From the NCBI RefSeq assembly GCF_029168945.1, contig NC_083606.1, forward strand, positions 11,124,041-11,188,040: 64,000 nt of DNA, written 5' to 3'. The DNA is from Cannabis sativa (taxonomy: Eukaryota > Streptophyta > Magnoliopsida > Rosales > Cannabaceae). Within the stretch, counting starts at the first letter, position 1, and the number at the start of each line of letters is the position of its first letter. The notes below the pieces were generated by a model. The model worked only from the letters and a program-made list of their open reading frames with translations, was not told where the DNA came from and ran no database searches. The position numbers were made by a program, and so were the translations under genes. Shown one piece after another: positions 34,261 through 46,567 of this stretch.

Positions 34261-34750
34261 TACAAAGTACTTATTGTTATCCATTTTGTCCACCTGACAT
34301 GACATGTCCATGTAAGCCAAAGATAGAGTACATGTGGAGTAACACCACGCCAATAGCAGAACAGAGCCTCCGTGCAAGATATAGCAAAACCGTCAAGTAG
34401 CGACTGAAGAAAGTGAAGCAAGCCCACAAGGAGTTGTACCAACATCCTTGGCCGGCCAAGAGGAGCCTATAGGCCGGCCAGGGTGAGCCTATAGGGCGGC
34501 CAAGGTCTGTGCATAAGCTGGCCAGCCAAGAAGTGACTTCCGGACCCAAGGAGACTCCGTTCGACCAAGGGAACCTGACCTCTTCAAGGAAACAATGTAC
34601 AAAGATGTTTTCAACTTAAAAAAGGATGGCCTCCAAACTCAAAGGTTGGTCTCCTCTTGGTGAAGCTATAGTGACTTGCCAAACCCTACAGGCCTTATCC
34701 TGCCAGGTCCTTGCAGAACTATGGCTAGCCAGGATTAACCTGGCAGGACC
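34261..34750. other. GC-richer spacer with a 22-bp minisatellite
   Basis: No gene recognised. Three successive 22-bp units at 34450-34515 share GGCCGGCCA and GAGCCTATA. The segment ends where the LTR at 34751 begins; GGACC at 34746-34750 would be its target site. Confidence 0.5.
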
Positions 34751-36631
34751 TGTTGGGTTTTATGCCCTAAATAAAACTCATTTCAATATAATCAGATTTA
34801 CTTATTAATATAGATCAGAAATAACATTTAATGTTGCATGGTTCACATGATTTATTTCATGATTATATGTATATAATGTATGAATTCATCTGAAACCCTT
34901 TTCACATACTTGATCCTGTTTATTGTGTTGTCAACACATTGGAAAGTAAACATGACTATGTGAATAAAGTTTCCTAGATTTATCAGACACAGGGTTTTAC
35001 TGATATGATAATCTACAACAAGAGTTTACTTGCATTTAGAGAAATGCTATGTTCTTTCCAGAACATTGGTTAAAGTAAAGCTCAGGTTGGATGCATGGAG
35101 TATGCATCGGAAGGGACCGATATTGAACTTTGACTTAGATTTAATTAAACTTACCGTAAAATCTATTCAAGTCAATATCGCCTAGTTGATCCTAGATCAA
35201 ATGTTCTTAATCCTGTTATGATTAGGCTCAATCTTGAAAGGCTATTCGTGTTCTTTGATTTGTTAGTTAAGCCTACTTTTAGGTCAGGGTGATACGTACA
35301 TTTTGGGAACACGGTAGTGCAATTGAGTGGGAGCGCTAGCATAAACATGGAATCTATAGCTTCTATCTGGCGAATAGTAAGCAAAGGATGATCTCCTTCG
35401 AGCTTGACCAAACGAACATAAATGGTGGAGTACTCATTTCACATAAGCTGAAATATCATTTATACGGGGTCAAGTATTTTAAGGATAAAATACATAGTAG
35501 GGTGTTATGGTAATCTAATCCCTTTACAGTGTAGATCATTCATATAGAGGATCATTGATCACATTAGGATTATAACAATGGATAACTAATGATGCGTCTA
35601 TATGGTGGAACATATAGAGCATTCTATATACTGAGAGTGCAATTCTAAGTTCTATGCGTGGATTCAACGAAGAATTAATAAGTTAGTGAATTTTAGTGCT
35701 AAATTCTTGATCTACTTATTGGAAGCTCGATTATATAGACCCATGGTCCCCGCACTAGTTGAGATAATATTATTTGTAAGACTCATGTAATTGGTTTTGA
35801 TTAATAAATTATAATTCTCAAATTAGACTATGTCTATTTGTGAAATTTTCACTAAGTAAGGGCGAAATTGTAAAGAAAGAGTTTTAGGGGCATATTTGTT
35901 AATTATAATACTTTGTATGGTTCAATTAATAAATATGATAAATGACAATATTATTTAATAATTATTTATAGTTATTAAATAGTTAGAATTGGCATTTAAA
36001 TGGTTGAATTAGAAAATTGGCGTTTTTGAGAAAATCAGATGCAGAAAAGATAAAACTGCAAAATTGCAAAAAGTGAGGCCCAAATCCACTATGCATGGCC
36101 AGCCACTTTTGTAGGCAATTTAAACTGATATTTTCATTATTTTAATGCCAAATAATTCAAATCTAACCCTAGTGGAATGCTATAAATAGATAGTGAAGGC
36201 TTCAGGAAAATTACACTTCTGATTCAGAAAAACCTGAGCCTTCTCTCTCCCTATCTGGCCGACCACTCCCTCTCTCTTTCTTCCCTCTTGAATTTCGAAA
36301 TTCTTAGTGTAAGAGTAGTGCCCACACACAGCAAGTGATACCTCAACCATAGTGAGGAAGATCGTGAAGAAAGACTTTCAGCAAGAAGGAGTTTCAACAT
36401 CAAAGATTCAGAGAAAGAGATCCAGGTTCAGATATTGATAATGCTCTGCTACAGAAAGGAATCAAGGGCTAGATATCTGAACGGAAGGAGTCATTATATT
36501 CCGCTGCACCCAATGTAAGGTTTCCTAAACTTTATATGTGTTTATTTCATCGTTTTAGAAAGTTCATATTTAGGGTGTTAATCAACATACTTGTGAGTAG
36601 ATCTAAGATCCTGGTAAAATAATTTCCAACA
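34751..36631 (+). repeat. 5' LTR (1881 bp)
   Basis: Begins TGTTGGGTTTTATGCCC and ends TTTCCAACA (TGTTGG/CCAACA inverted ends). TATAAATAG at 36181-36189 is the promoter. A CT-rich leader (CTTCTCTCTCCCTATC, CTCCCTCTCTCTTTC) follows at 36240-36290. Confidence 0.8.
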
Positions 36632-36633
36632 GC

Positions 36634-36646
36634 TGGTATCAGAGCC
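36634..36646 (+). promoter_or_regulatory. Primer-binding site (initiator tRNA-Met)
   Basis: TGGTATCAGAGCC two bases after the LTR, the copia-type PBS. Confidence 0.85.
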
Positions 36647-36649
36647 ATG

Positions 36650-39600
36650 GTGATTGATTTTCTTGCAAGAAATTTGGACTTTAAAACGATTGTTTGTTTT
36701 TTTTTTGATGGTATCATGTTGTATTGAGTGTTATTTGATAATTGATTGGTGTTTGTGAATTTTTCGTAAAAAATAATTGAATATCTGTTTCTGGAATTAT
36801 TTTTATTGGATAGTATGGAAAAAATTAAGCAAATTACTTTTTTACAGAACTCAATTTTGATTTAATTTGAATTAGTTATGATTTTTTGAAGATTCGAAAA
36901 AATCGGAGTTGTGCTGAAACCCACATGCGCGCGCGGAAATCATGCACGGCATGATTCCACTACACAAACTCGCCCATGACACCCTCCTGCGCGCGGACGG
37001 GTATGCACTGCATCCCGTCCGTACAACTTGCAATTTTTTCGTTTTTCTTCGTTTTTTCATGCTTTTTCATGGAATTAACTTCCGATTTTTTGTGTAGTTC
37101 TGTATTTATACTATTACTATTCCTAATTCAATTCTAATTATTATTATGAATTAATTTAATATTTTTTAAATTTAATTCAAGATATTAGTGTAATTTGAAT
37201 TTAAAAAATAGTTAGTATCTATCTTATTTGCTTAATAATCTATCTTATTTTTAAAATTTGATTATATCTTATCTTATTTTTAAATTTAAGGTCAGATTTT
37301 AATTTTTTTTTTAAATTAATTTTTTTTTAAATAATTTGACCTTATTTAAATTTAAAATAAGATAACTATAATCATGTAATTTTTAAATGAAGTAAGATAT
37401 TTTGCTAACTTTTAAATTTTGTTATTTTATTTATTTAAATTACATTTAAAATCTGAAAAAGATATTCATTTATCTTTTTTAATTTTTTATTTAATTTTTA
37501 TTTATAAAATAACATTTAAATTTTAAAAGTAGTTAGTAAATTTTGAAATGATATTTAAGTTGGTTGAAACCTAATTTTTCAAAATTGTAGGTTTGATTTT
37601 AAATTTAAATTTTTTTTATTTCGAAATTTTTTCAATTTTTTTTTAAAATTTTCGAAAATAAATATTTTATTTATTTAAATTAATTATTTCGAAATTATTT
37701 ATTTATTTAAAATTAAATAAATCCTACATCCAACTATCCAGCTAACCTTGTTGCAGGAGTATATGTTTTAGCTTGTGTGTAAGTTTTCAAAACCTATTAT
37801 TACTTGATTGCAAATAGCCATGGTTACTTTTTGCCAGATCTAATGATCTGATGGCTCCCTTGGTCAAGTAAATAATTTGTAACAGGTATATTTACAATCT
37901 TCTTTCATCTGTGTATGACCTAGCAACATGATAGGACCCATCCAAAATGTGCCTGTGTGAGCCTATGTGTTTAATTTCGTTATAGATGCATATAGGTTGT
38001 TGTTGCTAAATAAATTATCATAGTTCTTGATAGATTTTATTTAGGCCCATTTAGTTTTTGGGCCTATTCAATTAATAACAGTTGTTAATTTTAAGGTTAA
38101 ATTCCTCTCTTTTGGGCCTTGTGTGAGAGTTGGGAGCCATAGTAGTGGGTACGACATACTGAACCCAGCACCCCCTCACATGAACCACCCCAATTGTGAA
38201 GGCCCATTTGCCTGATTTGAATAACTGTACTAGGTTAATTAAACTAGTTTAACCTAATAAAATTGATTAGCAACATAATTAATTTCATTTATTTTGAAAT
38301 TAATTTAAGAAAATTATAGTTTAAAGAATTTTATATTCTAAGCTAAACTATATGTATTTTCTTGTATTTAATTAAATATAGAATTATAACCATCTACATT
38401 CTTTCTGAAGCTTAATTTAAATTTTTCATTATATATTCCTATCTAAGTTGATATTTAGTTATCTCTAACTAATCAACTTAAATCTGAATATCTTTTGGAT
38501 TTAAAATTTCAATATTAAGTTGAGGAATTTTAGGCATTGGTTATTAAGATTCTTTAGATATTTTTTAAGTTAATATCTTTTCGAATATTAACTTAAAATA
38601 GAATATTTTAGATATTTTTTAAGTTAATATCTTTTCGAATATTAACTTAAAATGGAATATTTTTTAAATTAAGTGGTTACAACTTAATTTTTGATATTTA
38701 ATTAAATTTAAATTTAAAAATATTTAAGTTCTAGATTTTTTTTCTAATACAACTTAAATTAGATATTTTTTCAAATTTTGTGGAAAAGATACTTAGTCAA
38801 ATAAGATATTTTCTAGATAGTTATTTCTAGACTACATATTATTTCTAATATTAGATAGGAAAATATTATACATTGTGAAATTAATTATTTATATAATTAA
38901 TTTCGGTACAATTTATTTTAAGTATATTTTTCATAGTATTAAACTAGAGATTAATAATTAAGCCTTCTCTACACTTAATTATTTATTTCTTGAATTTAAT
39001 ACATTTAAAAATTAAATATCTAAGTTGATTTTCATCATGATACTTAAATATTTCTTTTTCATGACACTTAATTAAATAGAAAATTATTTTTAGTTGAAAT
39101 TTAATTTTCAACTAAATTTAAATAATTTTCAAAATATATTTTTTCTTTATTTTATTAATCAAATTTTGAAATTGCATTTCTTAAATGCTAGAATTTCGAA
39201 TTTTATTTGAAAAATAGATTAAAGTTGTAAATTATTTATTTTAATTTTGGACCAACTTAAATCAATTATTTTTTCATTCATTGATTAATTTAAAATAGAT
39301 GAATTAAAATATATTATTAGAAATTGAATTAATTAGTCAAAGGAAAATGTAGATAGGTGATATTTTTGCTTAAAGTATTTTTCTAGTGTATTTAATTAAA
39401 TAGAAAATTAATATTTAAGTTGATTTTCATCATCATACTTAAATATTTGAAATTTTTCTTATATATTTAATTAAATAGAAAAATCATTGTAAATTAATTT
39501 TATTAATTAATTTTGGGCCAACATTAAATTAGAATAATTTTTCCAGGATTAATTTTTTTTATTTTAACATGCTTTTTCAAAAATTGTATCCTTGAATACT

Positions 39601-41200
39601 TTAATTTTTCGAAATGCAATATATATTTATAGAAAATTAAATTTGAGTTGTAAATTAATTTTGTAACAAGTTAAATTGAATATTTTTCTAAATATTAATT
39701 GGAAATTATTACTAAGATGGAAATAATTCATATTATTTTCATATCCATCTAAGTAAAATTTATAAATATTAAATTAAAATTTATATTTAGATTTTTTCAT
39801 TCTAAATTGGAAATTTTAATTAAATAAATATATATTTAAAATAAATAGATTAAATGATGAGAATCAAAGAAAATACAACTCTCTTTAAATAATGAGCTTT
39901 ATTATTAAGATATTCGATCTCCATTGTTGGTTTTACATCGCGTTTGTTTTAGTGAGTAATCCTCCCTAATGGAGGAACGTTCATTAGCAATTTCGCACCG
40001 TTTAATCTCGAAAGATAAGTAGTTTGTAAGTGTTTTATATGGTATGGATCACCTTGATGGTGGCGACCATATTTGACTTACAAATTGCGAAACAATGGTG
40101 GAAGCTCACAAGATAGAATTGTCTTGACTCTCGCCTAAACGGGACAACGCTGAATTCAAATGTTGATCGAATAAAAGGTTGCTAGAATGTTTAACATTTT
40201 AGATGAGCTGATAACTCTATTCAATGGATGGTAGCTTTGACTCTCGCCTAAACGGGACACTGATATCAGTTTGTTGAAAACCTTGAAAATTATTTAGGAT
40301 TGTATGTTTTAGTATTTTCACTTGTCATTCCTACTTGCTATATGTTTAATAATTTCTGAATTGTGTATGAATTTATATTGAACCATGTTATTTTCTGTTA
40401 TTAAGTTGTAGTTTAATTTCGAATCTTCATTGTTGGTCTAACTTGGCTTGTTTATCTAATGAGATAAATCCCTAGTGGATTTTCACCATTAGACATACAT
40501 AATAGTGTTAAATCTCGAAAGATAAATATTGTATATGCGACATCTAGCTGTTCATCAATTGATGACACCTTAGACTAGTATTTTTACGATATGAAACAAG
40601 AAGATTATATAAATAAGATTACTTTGACTTTCGCTAATCGAAGCATCGTTGGATTCTTATTTAAACAACGAAATTATCCTAATTCCTCTTAGCCTATTCA
40701 TTTCGAATTAGCTCAATAACATATCATTGGATGAATGGTCTATATATTATTTAATGTCATTATATTTTCTCTTAAGAAATTAAATGACGTATATGATTAT
40801 AATCCCGAAATTCTATTCCCAATTGATATAAATCCTCAATCTTAGAAATCTCCTACTTGTATGGGCAAATCAGACTTAGAGTTAAATTAGTAGTGGTGGT
40901 CCAAAATAGAATTACTCATTATATTTGGTATAAATTTAGGTCTTTGACTTTAATTTTAGATTCCAAACAGAAATTTTCTTATATTTCTAATTCCAGAATA
41001 CAATACAGTTACACTTTCTCAAGTGTTTAATATCCATCTTCTATTAATGGATTCAAACTGTATGGAATATGAGTTAGGTATTCTGTGACCAGGATCCACT
41101 TGCACTATTAGACATTTTGGACAAGTATCTACAATCTAAGGATATTTTGGTCTTATGTAAATATCTAGCTAACCAGTAGTCTGCAATCCTCCTGAAGTAC
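36650..41200 (+). other. Non-coding interior of the LARD-like element
   Basis: Very AT-rich, without any frame above about 60 codons that looks real. It contains a 54-bp tandem duplication (38555-38662) whose units each form a hairpin (AAGTTAATAT...ATATTAACTT). It also contains two related leader blocks (39905-40300, 40425-40700) sharing TTCATTGTTGGT-type starts, AATCTCGAAAGATAA and the TTGACT(C/T)TCGC motif. Confidence 0.6.
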
Positions 41201-41260
41201 AGAAGCAAGGGTAACATAGCACCCTGCTTAGTGTGAGCGCCCGACTAAGTGCAGTAAACT

Positions 41261-42103
41261 TCACTTGGACTGGTCGCCAACTGGTTGGGAAAGGAAATGA
41301 ATCATTCCACATCCCCTAAGTAACCATGCTTGAGCAGATTCTTTACCTTCCCATTGTCTTCTCAGAGGAACGGTCTCGACGTATTCCTCAGTGACATAAT
41401 CTTCACCGGCCTCCAAGATTTCCTTGACCTCAAACACAAGTTGTCCCTCTTCATTAAAACTACCAAAGGGCAACCTCCAAGCTGCACCTTCCTCCTCAGC
41501 TTCAGAAGGAGTACCAAGACGGACCTCGCCCTGATCATCCATCTCTTGGACTTCAACGTCCCCAACAATATCTTCTTCCTGAGTAGTAGGTCGGGCCTGT
41601 TCTGCACTCGGCATCGTAGCGAGATGGGCTACGTGTGGGTCGAGTAAAGAAGATTTTCGCACAGTTTGTTTGGTACGCGCCATCATCCTAGACTTGGGCA
41701 GAGTCTTGTTGGTGTGTCTGGCAATGATTACAACTAAGGTAGCAATGGGTTTACCTACAGCAGCAGGATTTGGACGGCCTACCGGTAAGGTGTCAACGAT
41801 ATCTGGACGGACAATATATGTCCATTTGGACGGTAGATAGCGCCTCCACCCCTTTCTAAGTTCCCAGATGAAGCATCAGTAGCCTTGACCCTCGATCTGG
41901 CCGGGATAAAAGTGATGTTGCATTTCAGGTTCTGGGGAAGGTGTGTGTTCACTACTTATCTCCCAATCTTCGAAACTAGAATTAGAGAGGCTGTCATTGG
42001 ATGAGGACAAACTAGCACGGAGGTGAGGATGATCCTCGTGCAAGAGTTGAAGCAGATCCTAGTCGATACAATGTTCGCCTCCCCAAAACTCACCAGGGTT
42101 CAT
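41261..42103 (-). pseudogene. Antisense ORF of the second Tat element, with a histone-H3-tail-like peptide
   Basis: Minus strand. An ATG at 42103-42101 directly follows a pyrimidine-rich splice acceptor (CCTTTTGTAG). The frame runs 281 codons to the stop at 41261 with two in-frame stops (TAG at 42061-42059, TGA at 41878-41876). The start reads MNPGEFWGGEHCID. Codons 141-151 read MARTKQTVRKS, which matches the H3 N-terminus except for one Ala to Val. From there to the end the frame is uninterrupted (141 residues from an ATG at 41686) and very acidic (EEDIVGDVEV, SEAEEEGA). Either the protein is a longer product with an internal H3-like segment, or translation starts at the second ATG pair. The two stops indicate decay. 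Protein function unknown. Confidence 0.55.
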
Positions 42104-42643
42104 CTACAAAAGGCAGGACACAAGATGAGAATTCAGTCGGGATAACGAATGAAAACAGATTGATTATATCGACCAGGTCCGGTTGGAAAATCAAAAATAT
42201 AAATTTTGCATAATAATGAGGTTTATGATGCATAAGTTCAGAATTTTGAGTTTAGGTTTGATTTTCACTAAGCCCTTAATGGGTAAGGGAAAGTGGGTAT
42301 CATGGAATCGAGATTAAAACGCAGTTATGATCAGGCTACGTGATTAAGCATAGTCAAGATTTCGAATTTCTAAACCTAAATTTTTTATGGTTCTCCTAGA
42401 ACAAATTCAAGAATAATCAAGTTTTGTAACAAAAACTCAGAAAATTAAACATTCAAACATGTAAAAAGAAGGAGATGAAGAACTTACTCACTGATTCAAA
42501 GCTTTTAGTCTACTCGGACGACGCTGGCCGGTGTTCTCTGAAGATTCTTCGAAAGAATTGATAGGAAAAAAGATTTTTGCTCTGATTCTTCAAGAGTAAA
42601 AATGGCTAAAAGTGGTTAATTAGGATTTTCAACCCTATTTATA
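42104..42643 (-). promoter_or_regulatory. Antisense promoter, leader exon and intron of the second Tat aORF
   Basis: On the minus strand: TATAAATAG at 42643-42635, a leader, a splice donor around 42491-42487 (CAGTGAGTAAGTTC offers two overlapping GT sites), and an acceptor TTTTGTAG ending at 42104, immediately before the ATG. The architecture parallels the first Tat element at 3156-3361. Confidence 0.55.
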
Positions 42644-42944
42644 AGTAAATTAAAGGAGAGTGATCATTTCAAATTTTAAATGCCTCAAGTTCCCCCTAAA
42701 AGTATATGTTATGCACTTAATTACTTGAAGAATAACCATCATCACGCGCTAATTTTTAGGTGTGGATCGAGGTAGATCTATCAGTCAGCATTGATGAGCC
42801 GAAATTGAAGAGATCCTTGGTCAGAGTAACATCGGGTCATCAATTGACACCACGGCCACGTGCCACCCGTTCGGACAAGAATTAAGACCGAGTGAAGTCC
42901 ATGTGCAACAACCAAGAAGGTCCCACGCAGACTTGGGGGGCAAA

Positions 42945-43627
42945 TATTATCCCATTTTTCGCACAATGACGTGGCAGAATACTTAAATGACACGTGTCCT
43001 GCATTTCCTGTATCTGGGCAGAGGTGAATGTTCCGAACAGACTCCAGATTGTATGTCAACATGTATAACTTCTGATTACCCGAGCAGGATGAAAGGTAGA
43101 TCATCCGGGCAAGCATAGATCTGGCTTCCCAAACTACTTATCAGGAGTTAACTACTTCAGAATGATCTTGTGAGGTCCAGGCACGAAAGCAATCCCTACG
43201 ATCGTGGGATTGAATCAGAGAAATATGACAACTTGTTCTAAATTCCTATTTCGTATCTTATAATTATGTAATAAATGTAATTTTTTATTTATACATTGTA
43301 AGCAAAAGGGAAACCTTCCCTCATGCATTAAGGCCCTATAAATAGTGATTTAGCCTCACTGTGAAAGGGATCAAAAGAATTGCTTCAGAGAGAGATCTAA
43401 GAGAATTACTCAGAGATTCATTGTAAGAGTTTTGAGAGAGGAAAACATTTTGTTCTTTATCTCAAGTTAATACAATCCAAGAGGAGCAGGCTATTACCAT
43501 ACTCATGGGGCTGAATCTCTTTAAAATTTGGTGTTCTTTATTACTTATTTGTTTTTGCTTTATTTTAATTATATTCTTAATCGCTTATTAATTGACTCAC
43601 TATCGTTGGCTAAAAGCGAGGTCAACA
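42945..43627 (+). repeat. 3' LTR of the second Tat element (683 bp)
   Basis: Starts TATTATCCC (expected TGTTA with G to A, a methylation-type change) right after CAAA and the G run, and ends GAGGTCAACA. TATAAATA at 43337-43344 is the likely promoter. Confidence 0.7.
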
Positions 43628-44388
43628 AGTCACATATGCTCAGTCTAATTTCTAAAGATGAGCATATTATCACAATGTTCTGACCACGCAGCTAGTGGTC
43701 TCAACTTAACGTCTCACAACGAAACAAATAGTCACTATTTATAGAGTTTCACTCTTCTTTGAACAGGAGTGACAACCACAAAGTCTTTAAATGTTATTAA
43801 TAATAAATTAGGTGTTCATGGACCTTAATGGGTTTTTTTGATGTCATCAGGACTAGTACACGCATGGAGGAGATAAACCTTTCGTTGTATTTAACCATCG
43901 AGGTGGGATTCGTGGTGGTTCGCCACTAAAACTGATAGAGAAAAAAATCAAGGGAGAGAGAGTGTAAGAAGGGTTTTAGGTCTTGGGGTTTCATCCGTTT
44001 TGGAGGCTAGTGAACCTGATTGTGGGGTTCGTTTCTGTCATCGGTGGCTGAAAGCGGGGAGCCTAGACTGGGCTGGGCAAAACCTTCTTGTTAGAGAGAG
44101 AGGTGAAGAAGAAAAAAAAAATTCCTTAAAAAAAAAATTACTTGATTTATTTATTTTAAATAAAAAATTTGATACATAGTTTTTTTTTTTCTTTTTTAAT
44201 TTGTTATATTTTTTTTTGAACAACAATTTGTTATATTTATTGTAAAATAATTAATAAGCTATTTAACACATGGTCCGAAAATATATTATCATATATGTTT
44301 TATGTGGAACTTAACAAATTTAGTTGGCATTAACAAGTAAACTGGTACTATTGTATTAAAATCGTAACAAAAAAGTGACTTTCATCGT
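43628..44388. other. Unassigned sequence
   Basis: No gene recognised. Moderately GC-rich to 44100, then AT-rich. Confidence 0.5.
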
Positions 44389-44418
44389 TGCTATTATTAT
44401 TATTATTATTATTATTAA

Positions 44419-44496
<78 letters not shown>
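44389..44496 (+). repeat. (ATT)n microsatellite, about 108 bp
   Basis: About 36 units with one interruption (TTAATA near 44415). It adjoins the 3' end of the LINE on the opposite strand. Confidence 0.95.
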
Positions 44497-46567
44497 CAAG
44501 AAAGAACATTAATCACAGACAAAAATACATCCAAGTCCAAATAAAAAGTCAACAAATAAGACTCAACAACACCTAATACAACTCACAAAACTTGAAGAGA
44601 AAATATCTCTCATGATCTTTAAGTTTCATCACTAAAAAACTGTAAATCCTATAATGAATACCTTTTTTAATCCTTTCCACGATATAAGACACACTATAAA
44701 AATAACTATAAAAAAAACAAGTATTTCTATTGTCCGATATGTATAGTAAGTGACAGTTGCTATGATTGTCGAAACAACTTCAGTCTTAATCTCTCGCTTC
44801 AACCCTTGAAGCCAAGAATTCCAATCATCAAAATTCGGGGCCACCTATAGCCAGTCCATCTTTGCACCTGTTGGATCACCAACTGAGAAAAAGAGCATTT
44901 AAAAAAGAGATGCTCATGATCCTCCTCATCAATACCACAAACTCAGCAAAACAAGCTCTCGAAATCTATGCTAATCTGATCCAAGTGGTCTCTAGTAAGC
45001 AACTTAGTATTAATCACTTGCCAGAAAATGAATTTATGTTTGGGAATACTCATCTTATTCCAAACATAATGATGATACTTAACTTGTTTAAGAGGCAAAG
45101 AATTCCTATATAACAAACCCACTTTGAAATTACCTTTCACCATAGCTTGCTCAATATCATCTTTGGAGAAAGTATCTCTATGCCGACACAATTTTTGCCA
45201 ATACCAACTAATATCTCCTTTCAATTGATAACTCCAAAAGTCTTAGCCTTTTAAATAAGTAGTATTTATCTATTTGACCCAAAAGGAGTCTTGCTTGAAA
45301 CTTATTGCCCATAAGTACTTGGCAATCATGGCTTTGTTCCAAATAGTTTCTTCCCCAAAGCCTAAACCCACATAGACTTGGGTAAAAAATCCTAGCCCCA
45401 AGAAATCAGATGCAACTTGCTTCTCCCATTATCATGACCCCAAAGAAACGACATACACATCTTGTCCACCTCTTTAACAATATTGTTAGAGAGCATAAAA
45501 ATACTCATCCAGTAATTCCAAAGACCAACTAAAATAGAGTTGATGAGTTGAGATCTACTTGCATAAGAGAGGCGTCGGCTTGTCCAAGTGTACAATCTCA
45601 GCTGAATCTTTTTTAGAATAATACTACAATCTTCTGCTCTCTATTTTGTTGGTCTCATTAGTATTCCAAGGTACTTAAGAGGGTAATGTCCTTCTTCAAA
45701 TTGAAGGATTTGCAACAACTCTTCCTTTTCCTCCTGAGAAATACCTCCAAAATAAACGTGAGACTTGTTTTTATCAGCCCCGAGCCCTGTACTATTGTAA
45801 AACTTTTTAAACACTTCTTTTATACAATGGACCAACCCTTTGTGACATTATAAGATCATTCACAAAGCAAAGATTGACAATCTTTAGACTTCTACGCATT
45901 AGATGTAATCTAAAGTAGTGTTTGTCTTTAATTCTGAATTGAAGAAGCCGAGTGAAATACTCCATAACCATCACAAAGAGATGAGGGGATATAGGATCTC
46001 TCTGTCTTAATCCTTTTGCCCTTCAGAAATCACCTTGAAACCTACCATTCATCATCAAAGTGTAAGAAGTTCTATTGAGACAAACCATAATCCAATGAAT
46101 AAAACAAGTTAGGGAATTTCAAAAAATTCAACAATCTCTCCAAAAAGTACAAATCAACAGTGTCATAAGCCTTGCTTCGATCAATCTTTATCGGACATCT
46201 CGGAGAGGTGTTCTTCCTGTTGTAATTCTTGATAAGGTCTTGAAAAATGAGAATGTTGTGAGCAAGAGACCTATTCTTCACAAACACGCCTTGATTCTGA
46301 CTTATAAGCAATGGGAGGACCTCCGCAAGCTTGGTGCAAATTAGCTAAAAAATATATTTATACAACGTATTACTACAGGCAATAGGCCTATAATCAATAG
46401 CCTGAGAAGGCATATCAATTTTAAACACAAGAGTAACTGTGGTTTCATTGTAACCAATAGGTAGTTTTCCAGTTGCAAAGAATTGAAGAATTGCATCCGA
46501 CTCTTCCGTACCAATTTCATGTGACATACTCTTGAGAAAATCTGAACCATAACCATTGGAGTCAGGG
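44497..46567 (-). pseudogene. 5'-truncated LINE (L1-type) reverse transcriptase with zf-RVT tail
   Basis: Minus strand, in order. 46560-46345: SDAILQFF, LPIGYNETTVTLVFK and DYRPIACSN, an early RT block. 46311-46072: RSLAHNILIFQDLIK and PIKIDRSKAYDTVD, an RT block with the first catalytic Asp present as IDRSKAYD. 45835-45641: YLGI, after the point where the FADD box should be. 45595-45392: RLSYASRSQLINSIL and the MSFLWG motif. 45224-44943: the zf-RVT-like domain KHKFIFWQVINTKLLTRDHL. Stops and frameshifts separate all blocks. Endonuclease and ORF1 are missing, as is usual for aborted L1 insertions. Confidence 0.85.

Larger units (their letters stand above)
34751..41200 (+). mobile_element. Large non-coding copia-type LTR element (LARD-like), 3' end not found
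   Basis: A 1.9-kb 5' LTR and a PBS are followed by about 4.5 kb of AT-rich sequence with no gag-pol. Two leader-type repeat blocks occur at 39905-40300 and 40425-40700, related to the leader of the copia gag fragment at 33.3-34.3 kb. No second LTR is seen before the Tat element that begins near 41.2 kb, so the element is truncated or interrupted. The right boundary is approximate. Confidence 0.6.
41215..43627 (+). mobile_element. 3' end of a second Tat-type gypsy element
   Basis: Same architecture as 1-4575: an antisense gene, a polypurine tract (ACTTGGGGGG, 42931-42940) and an LTR. The sequence differs clearly from the first element, so this is another subfamily. The left boundary with the LARD-like element is not exact. 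gag and pol are absent. Confidence 0.65.

Noticed and set aside
42781..43116. 111-aa minus frame crossing the start of the second Tat LTR
   Set aside because: Spans the polypurine tract and LTR border and has no family resemblance.
44388..44576. Poly-leucine frame
   Set aside because: Translation of the (ATT)n microsatellite.
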